This document shows, piece by piece, positions 54,435-63,295 of a DNA stretch of 64,000 bases. How positions within the stretch are numbered: the first letter of the stretch is position 1; each line of letters begins with the position of its first letter. The stretch is from Mesorhizobium sp. CA8. GTDB taxonomy: Bacteria > Pseudomonadota > Alphaproteobacteria > Rhizobiales > Rhizobiaceae. Position numbers and translations under genes: made by a program. The notes under the pieces were generated by a model. It was not told the DNA's origin. It saw only the letters and a program-made list of their open reading frames with translations, and searched no databases. Location: contig NZ_JAIUHG010000004.1 in NCBI RefSeq assembly GCF_020164955.1, forward strand, positions 186,001 to 250,000. Direction: 5' to 3'.

Positions 54435-55205
54435 TCAGACCACGACGACCGGGTTCTTCTTGGAAACGCGGCTGTAGAGGTCGATGATATCCTGGTTGAT
54501 CAGGCGCACGCAGCCCGACGACATCGCCTGGCCGATGCTCCACCATTCGGGCGAGCCGTGGATGCGGTAGCCGGTGTCCTTGCCGTTCTGGTAGATATAG
54601 AGCGCCCGCGCCCCGAGTGGATTGGTGAGGCCGCCGGGCTGGCCGCCCTGCCATTTCACCAGTTCCGGCTTGCGCTGGACCATCTCCGGCGGCGGCGTCC
54701 AGACCGGCCATTCGCGGCCATACTGGATGTTGGCGCGGCCCGACCAGCGGAAGCCGTCCTTGCCGATGCCGACGCCGTAGCGGATGGCGTCGCCCCCCGG
54801 CTGGACGAGATAGAGCATGCGCTCCTCAAGGTGGACGACGATGGTGCCGGGCGCCTCGCCGGTCTTGTCCACGACGATCTGCCGGCGGAACTGCGGCTTG
54901 ACCTTCTGCCACGGCACGGCCGGCACCTGGAAGCCGCCATCGGTGAGCGAGGCGTACATGACATCGGGGCCGGTGACATTCCTGTCGACACTGATCGCCG
55001 GGCGCATGGGCGGAACGGAACCGGTGACGGTGTTGTCGAGCTGCATCTGCGGCAGGTCGAGCGTGTCGGTGGTGCTGCAGCCGGCCAGGCCGAGCAGCGC
55101 CATGGCGCCCGCGCCGGAAAGCACGGCGCGGCGGGAAAGCTGAATTTCGGTATCGATTGCGGCGCCGCTGGGAGGCGGCGTCAGACTTTGCGGCAACTCG
55201 CGCAT
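54435..55205 (-). CDS. L,D-transpeptidase (YkuD/ErfK), lipoprotein
   Basis: A protein of about 256 residues. After SRRAVLSGAGAMALLGLAGC, a lipobox (LAGC) marks a lipoprotein signal, possibly exported through Tat. The YkuD domain has the catalytic motifs YRIHGSPEWWSIGQAMSSGC (HGSPE and SSGC), followed by VRLINQDI. It cross-links peptidoglycan or anchors envelope proteins. The start at 55205 places the signal close to the N-terminus; the frame to 55259 gives a long basic leader. Confidence 0.87.
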   Translation of the reverse strand: MRELPQSLTPPPSGAAIDTEIQLSRRAVLSGAGAMALLGLAGCSTTDTLDLPQMQLDNTVTGSVPPMRPAISVDRNVTGPDVMYASLTDGGFQVPAVPWQKVKPQFRRQIVVDKTGEAPGTIVVHLEERMLYLVQPGGDAIRYGVGIGKDGFRWSGRANIQYGREWPVWTPPPEMVQRKPELVKWQGGQPGGLTNPLGARALYIYQNGKDTGYRIHGSPEWWSIGQAMSSGCVRLINQDIIDLYSRVSKKNPVVVV

Positions 55206-55434
55206 GCACCAAACCCTACGCTGCCGACGGGAAGCACGGTCCGGCCGGATGGCAGGCATTTTCGTCAGTCATGGTTGAAAAAGGGTGAAAGACCGGAAGC
55301 CGGCTTAACCCTAACGCGTCGTTGCGGCGGTCGATGGGCCCGAGGCCTTGGCTCCGAAGATTTTTCCAGCGGCCCCTTTACATTCCCGAGGACCCCAGGA
55401 TTTATCCTTTTCTTTGCGCTCAAGGAGCAGGGAA

Positions 55435-56058
55435 ATGTCCTTCGAAAACTGGGCCGCCTTCGCCGCCGCCTCTTCCATCCTTCTTGTCATTCCAGGCCCG
55501 ACGATCCTCCTGGTCGTCTCTTACGCGCTGGGCCAGGGCTGGCGCACCGCGCTGCCGATGGCGGTCGGCGTGGCGCTGGGTGACTTCACCGCCATGACGC
55601 TGTCGATGCTGGGCATCGGCGCGCTGCTCGCGGCTTCGGCCACGGTGTTCACGGTGCTCAAGGTGATCGGCGCCGGCTATCTCGTCTATCTCGGCATTAA
55701 ACTGTTCCGCGCCGGCGGCGCGCTGAAGGCGGAACCGCGCACCGACGCGGTTTCGGCGGCAAGGATGATGGCGCATGCCTGGCTGGTGACGGCGCTGAAC
55801 CCGAAGAGCATCACCTTCTTCGTCGCCTTCCTGCCGCAGTTCCTCGACCGGCATGCCGATTTCTGGACGCAGATGCTGATCTTCGAGACGACCTTCCTGA
55901 CCCTGGCCTTCCTCAACGCCTTCGGCTACGCGCTGGTCGCGTCCAGGGCCCGGGCGATCGTGCGCAACCCGAAGGCGATCCGCATCTTCAACCGCACCGG
56001 CGGCACGCTGCTGGTCGGCGCCGGCATCGCCACGGTGGCGATGCGGTCGGCCAACTGA
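55435..56058 (+). CDS. LysE/RhtB family exporter
   Basis: A 207-residue inner-membrane protein with about six helices. The family motif PGPTILLVVSYALGQGWRT (PGP near residue 19) is followed by GVALGDFTAMTLSMLG and LNPKSITFFVAFLPQF. It exports amino acids or related small metabolites. ATG at 55435 follows AAGGAG at an ideal distance; the upstream open frame is not coding. A frameshifted TPR gene begins five bases after its stop. Confidence 0.88.
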   Translation: MSFENWAAFAAASSILLVIPGPTILLVVSYALGQGWRTALPMAVGVALGDFTAMTLSMLGIGALLAASATVFTVLKVIGAGYLVYLGIKLFRAGGALKAEPRTDAVSAARMMAHAWLVTALNPKSITFFVAFLPQFLDRHADFWTQMLIFETTFLTLAFLNAFGYALVASRARAIVRNPKAIRIFNRTGGTLLVGAGIATVAMRSAN

Positions 56059-56062
56059 CGCT

Positions 56063-57381
56063 ATGAAGGACGCATTCGGTCTTACCTATTCCGGCACGAC
56101 CGAAGCCGGGTTTTCGTCCTACGTCCGCGCCGTGCATGAATTGCAATGCTTCATCGGCGACCCGGTCGGCTCCATCGACCGCGCCATTGCCGATGACCCC
56201 ACGTTTGTCATGGCGCATGTGTTCAAGGGTATCTGTTCGGCCTCGCCACCGAGCGGGATGCGATCGCGGTCGCCCGATCGAGCCATCAGGCGGCGTTGCC
56301 CCTTGCCGCCACCGCGCGCGAAGCGGCGCATGTCGCGGCGCTTGGCAACCTCGCCGAAGGGCGATGGCATGAAGCCACCCGTATCCTGGAGGACATCGCG
56401 ATCGACAATCCGCGCGATGCGCTGGCGCTGCAGGTGGGGCATCAGATCGATTTCTTCACCGGCAATGCGCGCATGCTGCGCGACCGCATCGGCCGGGCGC
56501 TCCCGGCCTGGCAGAAAGATATGCCGGGCTACCACGCCATTCTCGGCATGCAGGCCTTCGGGCTGGAGGAAATGGGCGACTATGCCCGTGCCGAATCCCT
56601 GGGCCGAGAAGCCATCGAGATCGAGCCGCGCGACGGCTGGGCGCAGCATGCGGTCGCGCATGTCATGGAAATGCAGAGCCGGCAACGAGACGGCATCGCC
56701 TGGATGCGGGCCAATCCCGACACGTGGTCGACGGACAGTTTCCTCAAGATCCACAATTGGTGGCATCTGGCGCTGTTCCAATACGATCTCGGCGAGACGA
56801 ACGAGGTGCTCAAGCTCTATGACGGCCCGATCTATGGCGACCGCTCGACATTGGCGCTCAACATGGTCGATGCCTCGGCCATCCTGTGGCGCCTCGTTCT
56901 CGGCGGCGTCGATGTCGGCGACCGTTGGGCGACGCTCGCCGCCAACTGGATGCCGAAAGCCGCCGCCGGCAATTATGCCTTCAACGACGCGCATGCGATG
57001 ATGGCCTTTGTCGGCGCAGGGCTGGAAGCGCCGGCGAAAACGCTGATCGAGACGCAGCGCGAAGCGATGCTCGGCAGCGACGACAATGCCGCTTTCACGC
57101 GCGATGTCGGCCATCCGCTGACGCTTGCGATCAAGGCCTTTGGCGAAGGCAGCTACGGCGAGGCCGTGCGGCTGATCCAGCCGATCCGCTCGATCGCGCA
57201 CCGTTTCGGCGGCAGCCATGCGCAGCGCGACGTGATCGACCTGACGCTGATCGAGGCCGCGTTGCGCGCAGGCGATACGGCGCTGGCGCGGGCGCTGACG
57301 GCCGAACGGCGGCTCGCCCGGCCGAACAGCCCGCTGTCGGCGCTGTTCTTGCGTCGCGCATTCGATTTGTCCGAGAATTGA
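56063..57381 (+). pseudogene. TPR-repeat protein (TTC38-like), one frameshift
   Basis: The N-terminus (DAFGLTYSGTTEAGFSSYV, DPTFVMAHVFKG) is in one frame. The rest, from LFGLATERDAIAVA through AALGNLAEGRWHEATRILED, TWSTDSFLKIHNWWHLALFQ and NWMPKAAAGNYAFND, is in the next. One missing base near 56225-56232 (AAGGGTATCTG where AAGGGCTATCTG is expected) would restore a single protein of about 439 residues. The helical repeats match the tetratricopeptide repeat protein 38 family; function unknown. Either a young pseudogene or a sequencing error. Confidence 0.78.
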
Positions 57382-57406
57382 CCCCAAGGGGATCTTGTCT
57401 TAAAAA
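57378..57406 (+). promoter_or_regulatory. Candidate sigma-70 promoter of xylB
   Basis: TTGACC (57378-57383), 17 bases, then TAAAAA (57401-57406). Both boxes are close to consensus, and an operator-like palindrome begins 12 bases downstream. Confidence 0.5.
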
Positions 57407-57418
57407 CTGCCGAGCCAT

Positions 57419-57441
57419 ATTTTTTCGAGATCCGAAAAAAT
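57419..57441. promoter_or_regulatory. Operator-like palindrome in front of xylB
   Basis: ATTTTTTCG (57419-57427) and CGAAAAAAT (57433-57441) are perfect 9-base inverted arms around AGATC. It lies between the -10 box and the xylB ATG at 57463, where a XylR-type repressor would act. The repressor gene is not in the window. Confidence 0.55.
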
Positions 57442-57462
57442 TAATGGCAATGGGAGGAAATC

Positions 57463-58917
57463 ATGTATCTCGGCCTCGACCTGGGCACTTCGGGCGTCAA
57501 GGCGCTGCTGATCGACGACGGCCAGAAGGTCATCGGCTCCGGCCATGGCTCGCTCGACGTCTCGCGGCCGCATCCCGGCTGGTCGGAGCAGGATCCGGCG
57601 CATTGGATCGAAGCCTGCGAGACGGCGATTGCCGAGCTCAAGGCTTCGCACCCGAAGGAGCTTGCCGCGGTCAAAGGCATCGGCCTTTCCGGCCAGATGC
57701 ATGGCGCCACCCTGCTCGATGCCTCGGACAAGGTGCTGCGCCCCTGCATCCTGTGGAACGACACGCGCAGCCATGTCGAGGCGGCGGCGCTCGATGCCGA
57801 TCCGCGCTTCCGCAAGCTCACCGGCAACATCGTCTTTCCCGGTTTCACCGCGCCGAAGCTTGCCTGGGTGAAAGAACACGAAGCCGGGACCTTCGCCGCC
57901 GTCGCCAAGGTGCTGCTGCCCAAGGATTACCTGCGGCTCTGGCTGACCGGCGAGCACATCTCCGAAATGTCGGATTCGGCCGGCACCTCGTGGCTCGATG
58001 TCGGCAAGCGTCGCTGGGCGCCCGAATTGCTGGCGGCGACATCGCTCGATGAGAAGCATATGCCGTCGCTGGTCGAAGGCACGGCCAAGGCCGGCGCCTT
58101 GCGCGGCGAGCTAGCGTCGAAATGGGGCATCGCGGCGGGAATTCCAATTGCCGGCGGCGCCGGCGACAATGCGGCCTCGGCCTGCGGCATGGGTACGGTC
58201 GGCGCCGGCCATGCCTTCGTCTCGCTCGGCACGTCGGGCGTGCTGTTTGCAGCGAACGCCTCCTATTTGCCCAATCCCGAAAGCGCGGTGCACACATTCT
58301 GCCATGCACTGCCAAACACTTGGCATCAGATGGGCGTCATCCTGTCGGCCACCGATTCGCTCAACTGGCTGTCGGAGATCACCGGCAAAGGCGCCGGCGA
58401 CCTGACCGGCGAACTCGGCGATACGCTGAAGGCGCCGACGGGCGTGACCTTCCTGCCCTATCTCTCGGGCGAGCGCACGCCGCACAATGATTCCGCCATC
58501 CGCGGCTCCTTCACAGGCCTCGCGCATCAATCGAGCCGGGCCGTGCTGACGCAGGCCGTGCTCGAGGGCGTCGCCTTCGCCTTCCGCGACAGCCTCGAAG
58601 CGCTGAAGACAGCCGGCACGACGCTGAGCCGGGTGACCGCGATTGGCGGCGGCTCGCGCTCGCGTTATTGGCTGAAGGCGATCGCCACCGCGCTGCAGCT
58701 GCCGGTCGACATCCCGGCCGATGGCGATTTCGGCGCCGCCTTTGGCGCGGCGCGGTTGGGGTTGATCGCCGCGACCGGCGCCGATCCGCTTGCCGTCTGC
58801 ACCGCGCCGGCGACGGATGCGACGATCGAGCCGGATGTCGGGCTTGATGGTGCTTATGCTGATGCCTATCAGCGCTATCGTGCGCTCTATCCGGCGATAA
58901 GGGCTGTTACTGCGTGA
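57463..58917 (+). CDS. xylB: Xylulokinase
   Basis: A FGGY-family kinase of 484 residues. Its opening YLGLDLGTSGVKALLIDDG is typical for xylulokinase, followed by GLSGQMHGATLLD (the SGQMHG signature distinguishes xylulokinase), AGAGDNAASACGMG (GGAGDN, catalytic Asp) and TAIGGGSRSRYW-like VTAIGGGSRS. It phosphorylates D-xylulose to xylulose 5-phosphate. GGAGG lies six bases before the ATG. It precedes xylA, with a repeat and a small minus-strand gene between. Confidence 0.94.
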   Translation: MYLGLDLGTSGVKALLIDDGQKVIGSGHGSLDVSRPHPGWSEQDPAHWIEACETAIAELKASHPKELAAVKGIGLSGQMHGATLLDASDKVLRPCILWNDTRSHVEAAALDADPRFRKLTGNIVFPGFTAPKLAWVKEHEAGTFAAVAKVLLPKDYLRLWLTGEHISEMSDSAGTSWLDVGKRRWAPELLAATSLDEKHMPSLVEGTAKAGALRGELASKWGIAAGIPIAGGAGDNAASACGMGTVGAGHAFVSLGTSGVLFAANASYLPNPESAVHTFCHALPNTWHQMGVILSATDSLNWLSEITGKGAGDLTGELGDTLKAPTGVTFLPYLSGERTPHNDSAIRGSFTGLAHQSSRAVLTQAVLEGVAFAFRDSLEALKTAGTTLSRVTAIGGGSRSRYWLKAIATALQLPVDIPADGDFGAAFGAARLGLIAATGADPLAVCTAPATDATIEPDVGLDGAYADAYQRYRALYPAIRAVTA

Positions 58918-58929
58918 GTATGCGCGAGA

Positions 58930-59087
58930 CACCCCCCTCTGGCCTGCCGGCCATCTCCCCCGCAAGGGGGGAGATTGACTGTCACGCGGACCTTCGCCAA
59001 TCGCCAGCGTTGATAAAAGCGCGGCAGCGCCGAAGCTGCCAATCTCCCCCCTTGCGGGGGAGATGCCCGGCAGGGCAGAGGGGGGTG
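58930..59087. repeat. Palindromic element (second family, copy 3)
   Basis: CACCCCCCTCTG at the left pairs with CAGAGGGGGGTG at the right end, and CCCCCGCAAGGGGGGAGATT pairs with AATCTCCCCCCTTGCGGGGG. Its loop shares CTTCGCCAATCGCCAGCG with the element at 9030-9184. It lies directly after xylB and separates it from the minus-strand small gene. Confidence 0.82.
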
Positions 59088-59114
59088 CCTCGGACCGCTG
59101 CTCCGAAATTAGCC

Positions 59115-59477
59115 TCACTGCGCCGGCACCTTGTCCAAAAACCCGGTGACGCTCTTCAGGCGACCATCTTCGATGACGCCGATGTCGGTGCCTTCGATGA
59201 CGGACTCGCTGCCCTCAGGTCCCAGATTCCACGAGAAGCGAATGCGGTCGGCGAAACCGTCCGGCTCGCCCTTCAGCGAGAATCGGAAGCCGGCGAAGCG
59301 CTGCTGGACGCCGTCGATCAGTGCCGCCATGCCGTCATGGCCGTCGCCCTGCATGACCGGGTCGCGATAGCTGACATCCTTGGTGAAGGCCGCGTCGAGC
59401 AGCGCCTTGCGGCGGGCCACATCGCTCTCGTTCCAAGCGGCGATGTAGTTACGGGCGATCGTGTTGAGGTCGGTCAT
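59115..59477 (-). CDS. SnoaL/NTF2-like nuclear-transport-factor-2 fold protein
   Basis: A 120-residue protein of the NTF2-like superfamily: LNTIARNYIAAWNESDVARR, YRDPVMQGDGHDGMAALID, then GRLKSVTGFLDKVP. These small alpha+beta barrels act as isomerases, hydrolases or binding proteins; the exact role is unknown. ATG at 59477 fits an AGGA eight bases upstream better than the ATG at 59483. It is encoded against the xyl genes, facing the repeat. Confidence 0.82.
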   Translation of the reverse strand: MTDLNTIARNYIAAWNESDVARRKALLDAAFTKDVSYRDPVMQGDGHDGMAALIDGVQQRFAGFRFSLKGEPDGFADRIRFSWNLGPEGSESVIEGTDIGVIEDGRLKSVTGFLDKVPAQ

Positions 59478-59588
59478 TGTCATGTTCCTTCGTTGGAGCG
59501 TTTCGACATGACGCTTTTCGCGCCCCGCAAGAGCGAAACCAATTACGCCTGAGGTAATCAGGCAAAGCACCCGGAGAGGAAGGAAACC

Positions 59589-60914
59589 ATGAGCAGCGGA
59601 TTTTTCGGCGACATCAAGAAGATCAAATATGAGGGGCCGGATTCGACCAATCCACTTGCCTACCGGTTCTACAATCCCGACGAGGTGGTGGCCGGCAAGC
59701 GGCTGGAAGACCATTTGCGCTTCGCCGTCGCCTATTGGCACTCCTTCGCATGGCCGGGCGGCGACCCGTTTGGCGGCCAGACCTTCGACCGCCCTTGGTT
59801 TGCCAAGCCGGGCGGCGTCGACACGATGGAGCTGGCCAAGCTCAAGGCCGACGTCGCCTTCGAAATGTTCGCGCTGCTCGGCGCGCCCTATTTCTGCTTC
59901 CACGACGCGGACGTGCGTCCGGAAGGCAAGGATTTTTCGGAGAGCGCCGCGCGTCTCGACGAGATCACCGACTATTTCGCCGACAAGATGAAACAGACCG
60001 GCGTCAAGCTGCTCTGGGGCACGGCGAACCTCTTCTCGCACCGCCGCTTCATGTCGGGCGCGGCCACCAATCCCGATCCGGATGTGTTTGCTTATGCGGC
60101 GGCGACGGTGAAGAGTTGCATCGACGTCACCAAGAAGCTCAAGGGCGAGAACTATGTGCTGTGGGGCGGGCGCGAGGGCTATGAGACCTTGCTCAACACC
60201 GACCTTGCCCGCGAGCAGGAACAGGCCGGCCGCTTCCTCAGCCTCGTCGTCGATTACAAGCACAAGATCGGCTTCAAAGGCACGATCCTGATCGAGCCGA
60301 AGCCGCAGGAGCCGACCAAGCACCAGTACGACTACGATGTCGCCACGGTGTACGGCTTCCTCAAGCGCTTCGGGCTGGAGAAGGAAGTAAAGCTCAACAT
60401 CGAGCAGGGCCACGCGATCCTTGCCGGCCATTCCTTCGAGCACGAGCTGGCTTTGGCGAATGCACTCGGAATCTTCGGTTCGATCGACATGAACCGCAAC
60501 GACTACCAGTCGGGCTGGGACACCGACCAGTTCCCCAACAACGTGCCGGAAATGGCTCTGGCCTATTACCAGGTGCTGCAGGGCGGCGGCTTCAAGACCG
60601 GCGGCACCAATTTCGATGCCAAGCTCAGGCGCCAGTCGCTCGACCCGGACGACCTTTTGATCGGCCATATCGGTGGTATGGATGCCTGCGCGCGCGGTCT
60701 GAAAGCTGCGGCCAAGATGATCGAGGACAAGGCGCTGTCCGGCCCGCTCGCCGAGCGTTATGCCGGCTGGAACACCGCCGAGGGCAAGGCGATGCTCTCG
60801 GGCGAGCGCACGCTGGAGGCGATCGCCGAGCGCGTGGTGAAGGAGAAAATCGAGCCGCAGCCGCGCTCCGGCCGGCAGGAATTGCTGGAGAACATCGTCA
60901 ACAGGTATGTCTAA
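59589..60914 (+). CDS. xylA: Xylose isomerase
   Basis: A TIM-barrel enzyme of 441 residues. Landmarks are [27 protein letters not shown] (catalytic His), [35 protein letters not shown] (metal ligand Glu), [18 protein letters not shown], and [16 protein letters not shown]. It interconverts D-xylose and D-xylulose, feeding XylB. Metal-dependent and cytoplasmic. It follows xylB in the same direction but with about 670 bases of repeat and an opposing gene between, so it may have its own promoter in 59478-59588. Confidence 0.95.
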   Translation: MSSGFFGDIKKIKYEGPDSTNPLAYRFYNPDEVVAGKRLEDHLRFAVAYWHSFAWPGGDPFGGQTFDRPWFAKPGGVDTMELAKLKADVAFEMFALLGAPYFCFHDADVRPEGKDFSESAARLDEITDYFADKMKQTGVKLLWGTANLFSHRRFMSGAATNPDPDVFAYAAATVKSCIDVTKKLKGENYVLWGGREGYETLLNTDLAREQEQAGRFLSLVVDYKHKIGFKGTILIEPKPQEPTKHQYDYDVATVYGFLKRFGLEKEVKLNIEQGHAILAGHSFEHELALANALGIFGSIDMNRNDYQSGWDTDQFPNNVPEMALAYYQVLQGGGFKTGGTNFDAKLRRQSLDPDDLLIGHIGGMDACARGLKAAAKMIEDKALSGPLAERYAGWNTAEGKAMLSGERTLEAIAERVVKEKIEPQPRSGRQELLENIVNRYV

Positions 60915-61114
60915 AGAACGGCAGGCCGCCCCGCGCCCGAGCAATCGGGGCGCGGGGAAAGCCTGAAAATTTGCATGCGCGAGGGCAGAACTTCACGACA
61001 AGGTTTTGCCCCGAGCCGCCCCTCAATCGCCCCGCTCTTGCCTTCAAACAGCCGTCACGGAACTCGTATAAACGTGGCTCCTGTAGCGGGTGAAGAAGAA
61101 GGAGGCGAACCGAT

Positions 61115-61318
61115 ATGCAGCATGAACGCGAAATCGACGCCCTGCTTTCGTCCGGCGAAACCGGATCGATCATCGACCGGCTGATGGCGTTGCCGCATTC
61201 GAAAGACGGCGGCCGCAAGACAAACGAATGGGACCGCGCGGTTGCGGCGCGGTTGGAAACCGCGCTGGCCAAGAGCATGCGCACGCGCATCGTCGGCGAA
61301 GGCCGCGACGCCGCCTGA
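61115..61318 (+). CDS. Small conserved-looking hypothetical protein
   Basis: A 67-residue hydrophilic protein: HEREIDALLSSGETGSIIDR, MALPHSKDG, then helical KTNEWDRAVAARLETALAKS. A strong Shine-Dalgarno (AAGGAGG at 61099-61105, nine bases before the ATG) supports translation. No known family recognised. The stop codon TGA coincides with the first base triplet of the 16-bp tandem repeat that follows. Confidence 0.65.
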   Translation: MQHEREIDALLSSGETGSIIDRLMALPHSKDGGRKTNEWDRAVAARLETALAKSMRTRIVGEGRDAA

Positions 61319-61395
61319 TTCTTCCGTGGCCTGATTCTTCCGCGGCCTGATTCTTCCGCGGCCCGATTCTTCCGCGGCCCGATTCTTCCGCGGTT
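61316..61395 (+). repeat. 16-bp tandem repeat, five copies
   Basis: The unit TGATTCTTCCGCGGCC repeats five times with three units differing by one to two bases. The first unit provides the stop codon of the small gene. The array ends 34 bases before the HAD gene. Confidence 0.9.
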
Positions 61396-61429
61396 TGACG
61401 AACGCAGACTGTTTCTCCATCCTGCGGCT

Positions 61430-62203
61430 ATGATACGCGCGGTGCTCCTGGATCTTCTGGGTGTCGTCTGTGATGGCGACACCCCGATAGCGGGAGCGGC
61501 GAAGGCAATTAAGCGTCTGCGCGATGCCGCCTTGCCGCTGCGTTTCGTCAGCAACACGACACGCTCACCGCGCAGCAAGATCGTCGCGCAACTTGCCGCC
61601 ATGGGCATCAAAGTTGCGGATGAAGAATTGCTGACGCCAGCGCAGGCTGCGATCGAGTGGTTGCGCAAGCATGGCCGCCAGCCGCATCTGCTCGTCCATC
61701 CCGATCTCGAAGCAGAGTTTTCGGGCCTGGAGGGAGGAAGCAGCAAGGCGGTCGTCATGGGCGATGCCGGCGAGGCATTCGGCTACGCCAGCCTCAACCG
61801 TGCTTTCCGCGAGTTATCCGCCGGTGCCGATTTCGTGGCTTTGGCCGCCAACCGCACCTTCAAGGATGCGGATGGCCAACTCAGCCTCGACACCGGCGCC
61901 TTCGTTGCGGCTCTCGAATTCGCCAGCGGCCGAAGCCCCGTCGTGCTAGGCAAGCCGTCGGCGGATTTTTTCCTTTCGGCGCTCGCAGATTTGAACTGCC
62001 CTACGGCCGATGCGGTCATGGTCGGTGACGACGCGGAGAGCGATGTCGCCGGCGCGCTCAGCGCCGGGCTTGGCGCGGCGCTGCTCGTGCGGACAGGCAA
62101 ATACCGTCCCGGCGACGAAACGCGATTCGATCCGGCTCCCACCGCAGTGGTGGATGACCTCGCCGCCGCGACAGACTGGATTCTCAACCACGCCGCAGCC
62201 TGA
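61430..62203 (+). CDS. HAD-superfamily (class IIA) phosphatase, LHPP/HDHD2-like
   Basis: A 257-residue HAD protein. Motif I is LLDLLGVVCDGD (nucleophile Asp in DLLGV), motif II RFVSNTTRSPRSK, and motifs III/IV GKPSADFFLSALADL and VMVGDDAESDVAGAL. The C2-type cap lies between motifs II and III. The layout resembles mammalian LHPP and HDHD2, which hydrolyse phospho-compounds; substrate unknown. Its end overlaps by 20 bases the end of the convergent GlxA-type regulator. Confidence 0.85.
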   Translation: MIRAVLLDLLGVVCDGDTPIAGAAKAIKRLRDAALPLRFVSNTTRSPRSKIVAQLAAMGIKVADEELLTPAQAAIEWLRKHGRQPHLLVHPDLEAEFSGLEGGSSKAVVMGDAGEAFGYASLNRAFRELSAGADFVALAANRTFKDADGQLSLDTGAFVAALEFASGRSPVVLGKPSADFFLSALADLNCPTADAVMVGDDAESDVAGALSAGLGAALLVRTGKYRPGDETRFDPAPTAVVDDLAAATDWILNHAAA

Positions 62204-63164
62204 CCGGCGCCTCGCCGAAAGCTCTTGAAAATGCCCTGGAAAATGCCGCGGCGGAGGAAAAGCCGGTACGTCCGGCAATGTCGGCCATGGCAATGCGCGT
62301 ATCCATCACCAGGCGGCGGGCGGCGCTGAGGCGCAGCCTCAGATAATAGGCGCCGGGCGTCTCGCCGATCGACTTGCGAAAAATGCTTTCCAGCGTTCTC
62401 GCCGTGACGCCGGCGCGTTTTGCCACGGCGTCGACGGTGAGCGGCTGGTCGACATGCGCTTCCATCAGCCGGATCGCCTGGGCAAGCCTAGGATCGTAGC
62501 CGTCGAGACGGCCGAGCGAGACCAGCGGCTGCGCGTCGGTCGCGGCGCGCGCCTGGTCGTAGATGAAGACGCTCGCGACATCGAGCGCGGCGGCCATGCC
62601 GAGCCTTGTGCGGACCAGATGCAGCATCAGGTCGAAGGTCGGCGAGGCGCCGCCGGAGGTGAAGACCGGCCCGTCGATGACGTAGCGGTCCGGCCGCACG
62701 TCGACGCCCGGGAATGCGGCGGAGAAATCCTCCATGTCTTCCCAATGCGTAGTGGCGCTGCGGCCCTCGAGCAGGCCGGCGCGCGCCACCAGCCAAGTTC
62801 CCGCCTCGACGCCGCCACAGGCGCGCGCGGCGCGAGCAGCGCGGCGCAGGCCGGCAAGCAGCGCCGACGTGGCGTAGTTCTGCGTGCCGAAGCCGGCGAC
62901 GACGACCAGCATGTCGGTGGCCTCGGCCGCGTCGAAGCGGCCGCTGACAGCCACGGGAAGGCCGCATGTCGTGACCGGCGCCTCGCCGGTGACCGAGACC
63001 AGCTTGAAATCGAACGGCGTCTCGCCCGAGATGCGGTTTGCGGCGCGCAGCGGGTCGACCGCCGAGGCCACGCACATGATCGAGGATCCCGAGAACACGA
63101 GGAACGTCACCTTGAGCGTCTCGCGCTCGGACCGAAAGATGGTCGGTTTTTCGCTTTTGATCAT
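62184..63164 (-). CDS. GlxA/CdhR-type AraC family regulator
   Basis: A 326-residue regulator. The N-terminal part is a DJ-1/PfpI-like domain (TFLVFSGSSIMCVASAVDPL, VVAGFGTQNYATSAL, CGGVEAGTWLVARAGLLEGR in pieces) that has lost catalytic function. The C-terminal AraC domain reads VDAVAKRAGVTARTLESIFR and GRTGFSSAAAFSRAFSRAFG. The start at 63164 fits the family; upstream frame is not coding. Divergent from a DUF849 gene, the same layout as carnitine regulators (CdhR), so carnitine or a betaine may be the inducer (inference). Confidence 0.87.
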   Translation of the reverse strand: MIKSEKPTIFRSERETLKVTFLVFSGSSIMCVASAVDPLRAANRISGETPFDFKLVSVTGEAPVTTCGLPVAVSGRFDAAEATDMLVVVAGFGTQNYATSALLAGLRRAARAARACGGVEAGTWLVARAGLLEGRSATTHWEDMEDFSAAFPGVDVRPDRYVIDGPVFTSGGASPTFDLMLHLVRTRLGMAAALDVASVFIYDQARAATDAQPLVSLGRLDGYDPRLAQAIRLMEAHVDQPLTVDAVAKRAGVTARTLESIFRKSIGETPGAYYLRLRLSAARRLVMDTRIAMADIAGRTGFSSAAAFSRAFSRAFGEAPVRLRRG

Positions 63165-63283
63165 GAGAGCTTCGTAAAACGCAAAACAGTTTCCGGCAAG
63201 TCGGGCATTCTTGGTGAATTCCCTTGCATGCCGTGCCGCTATCGGCTCCCGCTTCTGGGTGGCATGCATGGCCGATCGAATCT

Positions 63284-63289
63284 GGGAGG
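63284..63289 (+). promoter_or_regulatory. Ribosome binding site of the DUF849 gene
   Basis: GGGAGG lies six bases before ATG 63296 and fixes this start over the ATG at 63308. The 131-base region from 63165 contains the divergent promoters. Confidence 0.75.
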
Positions 63290-63295
63290 ATCAAT

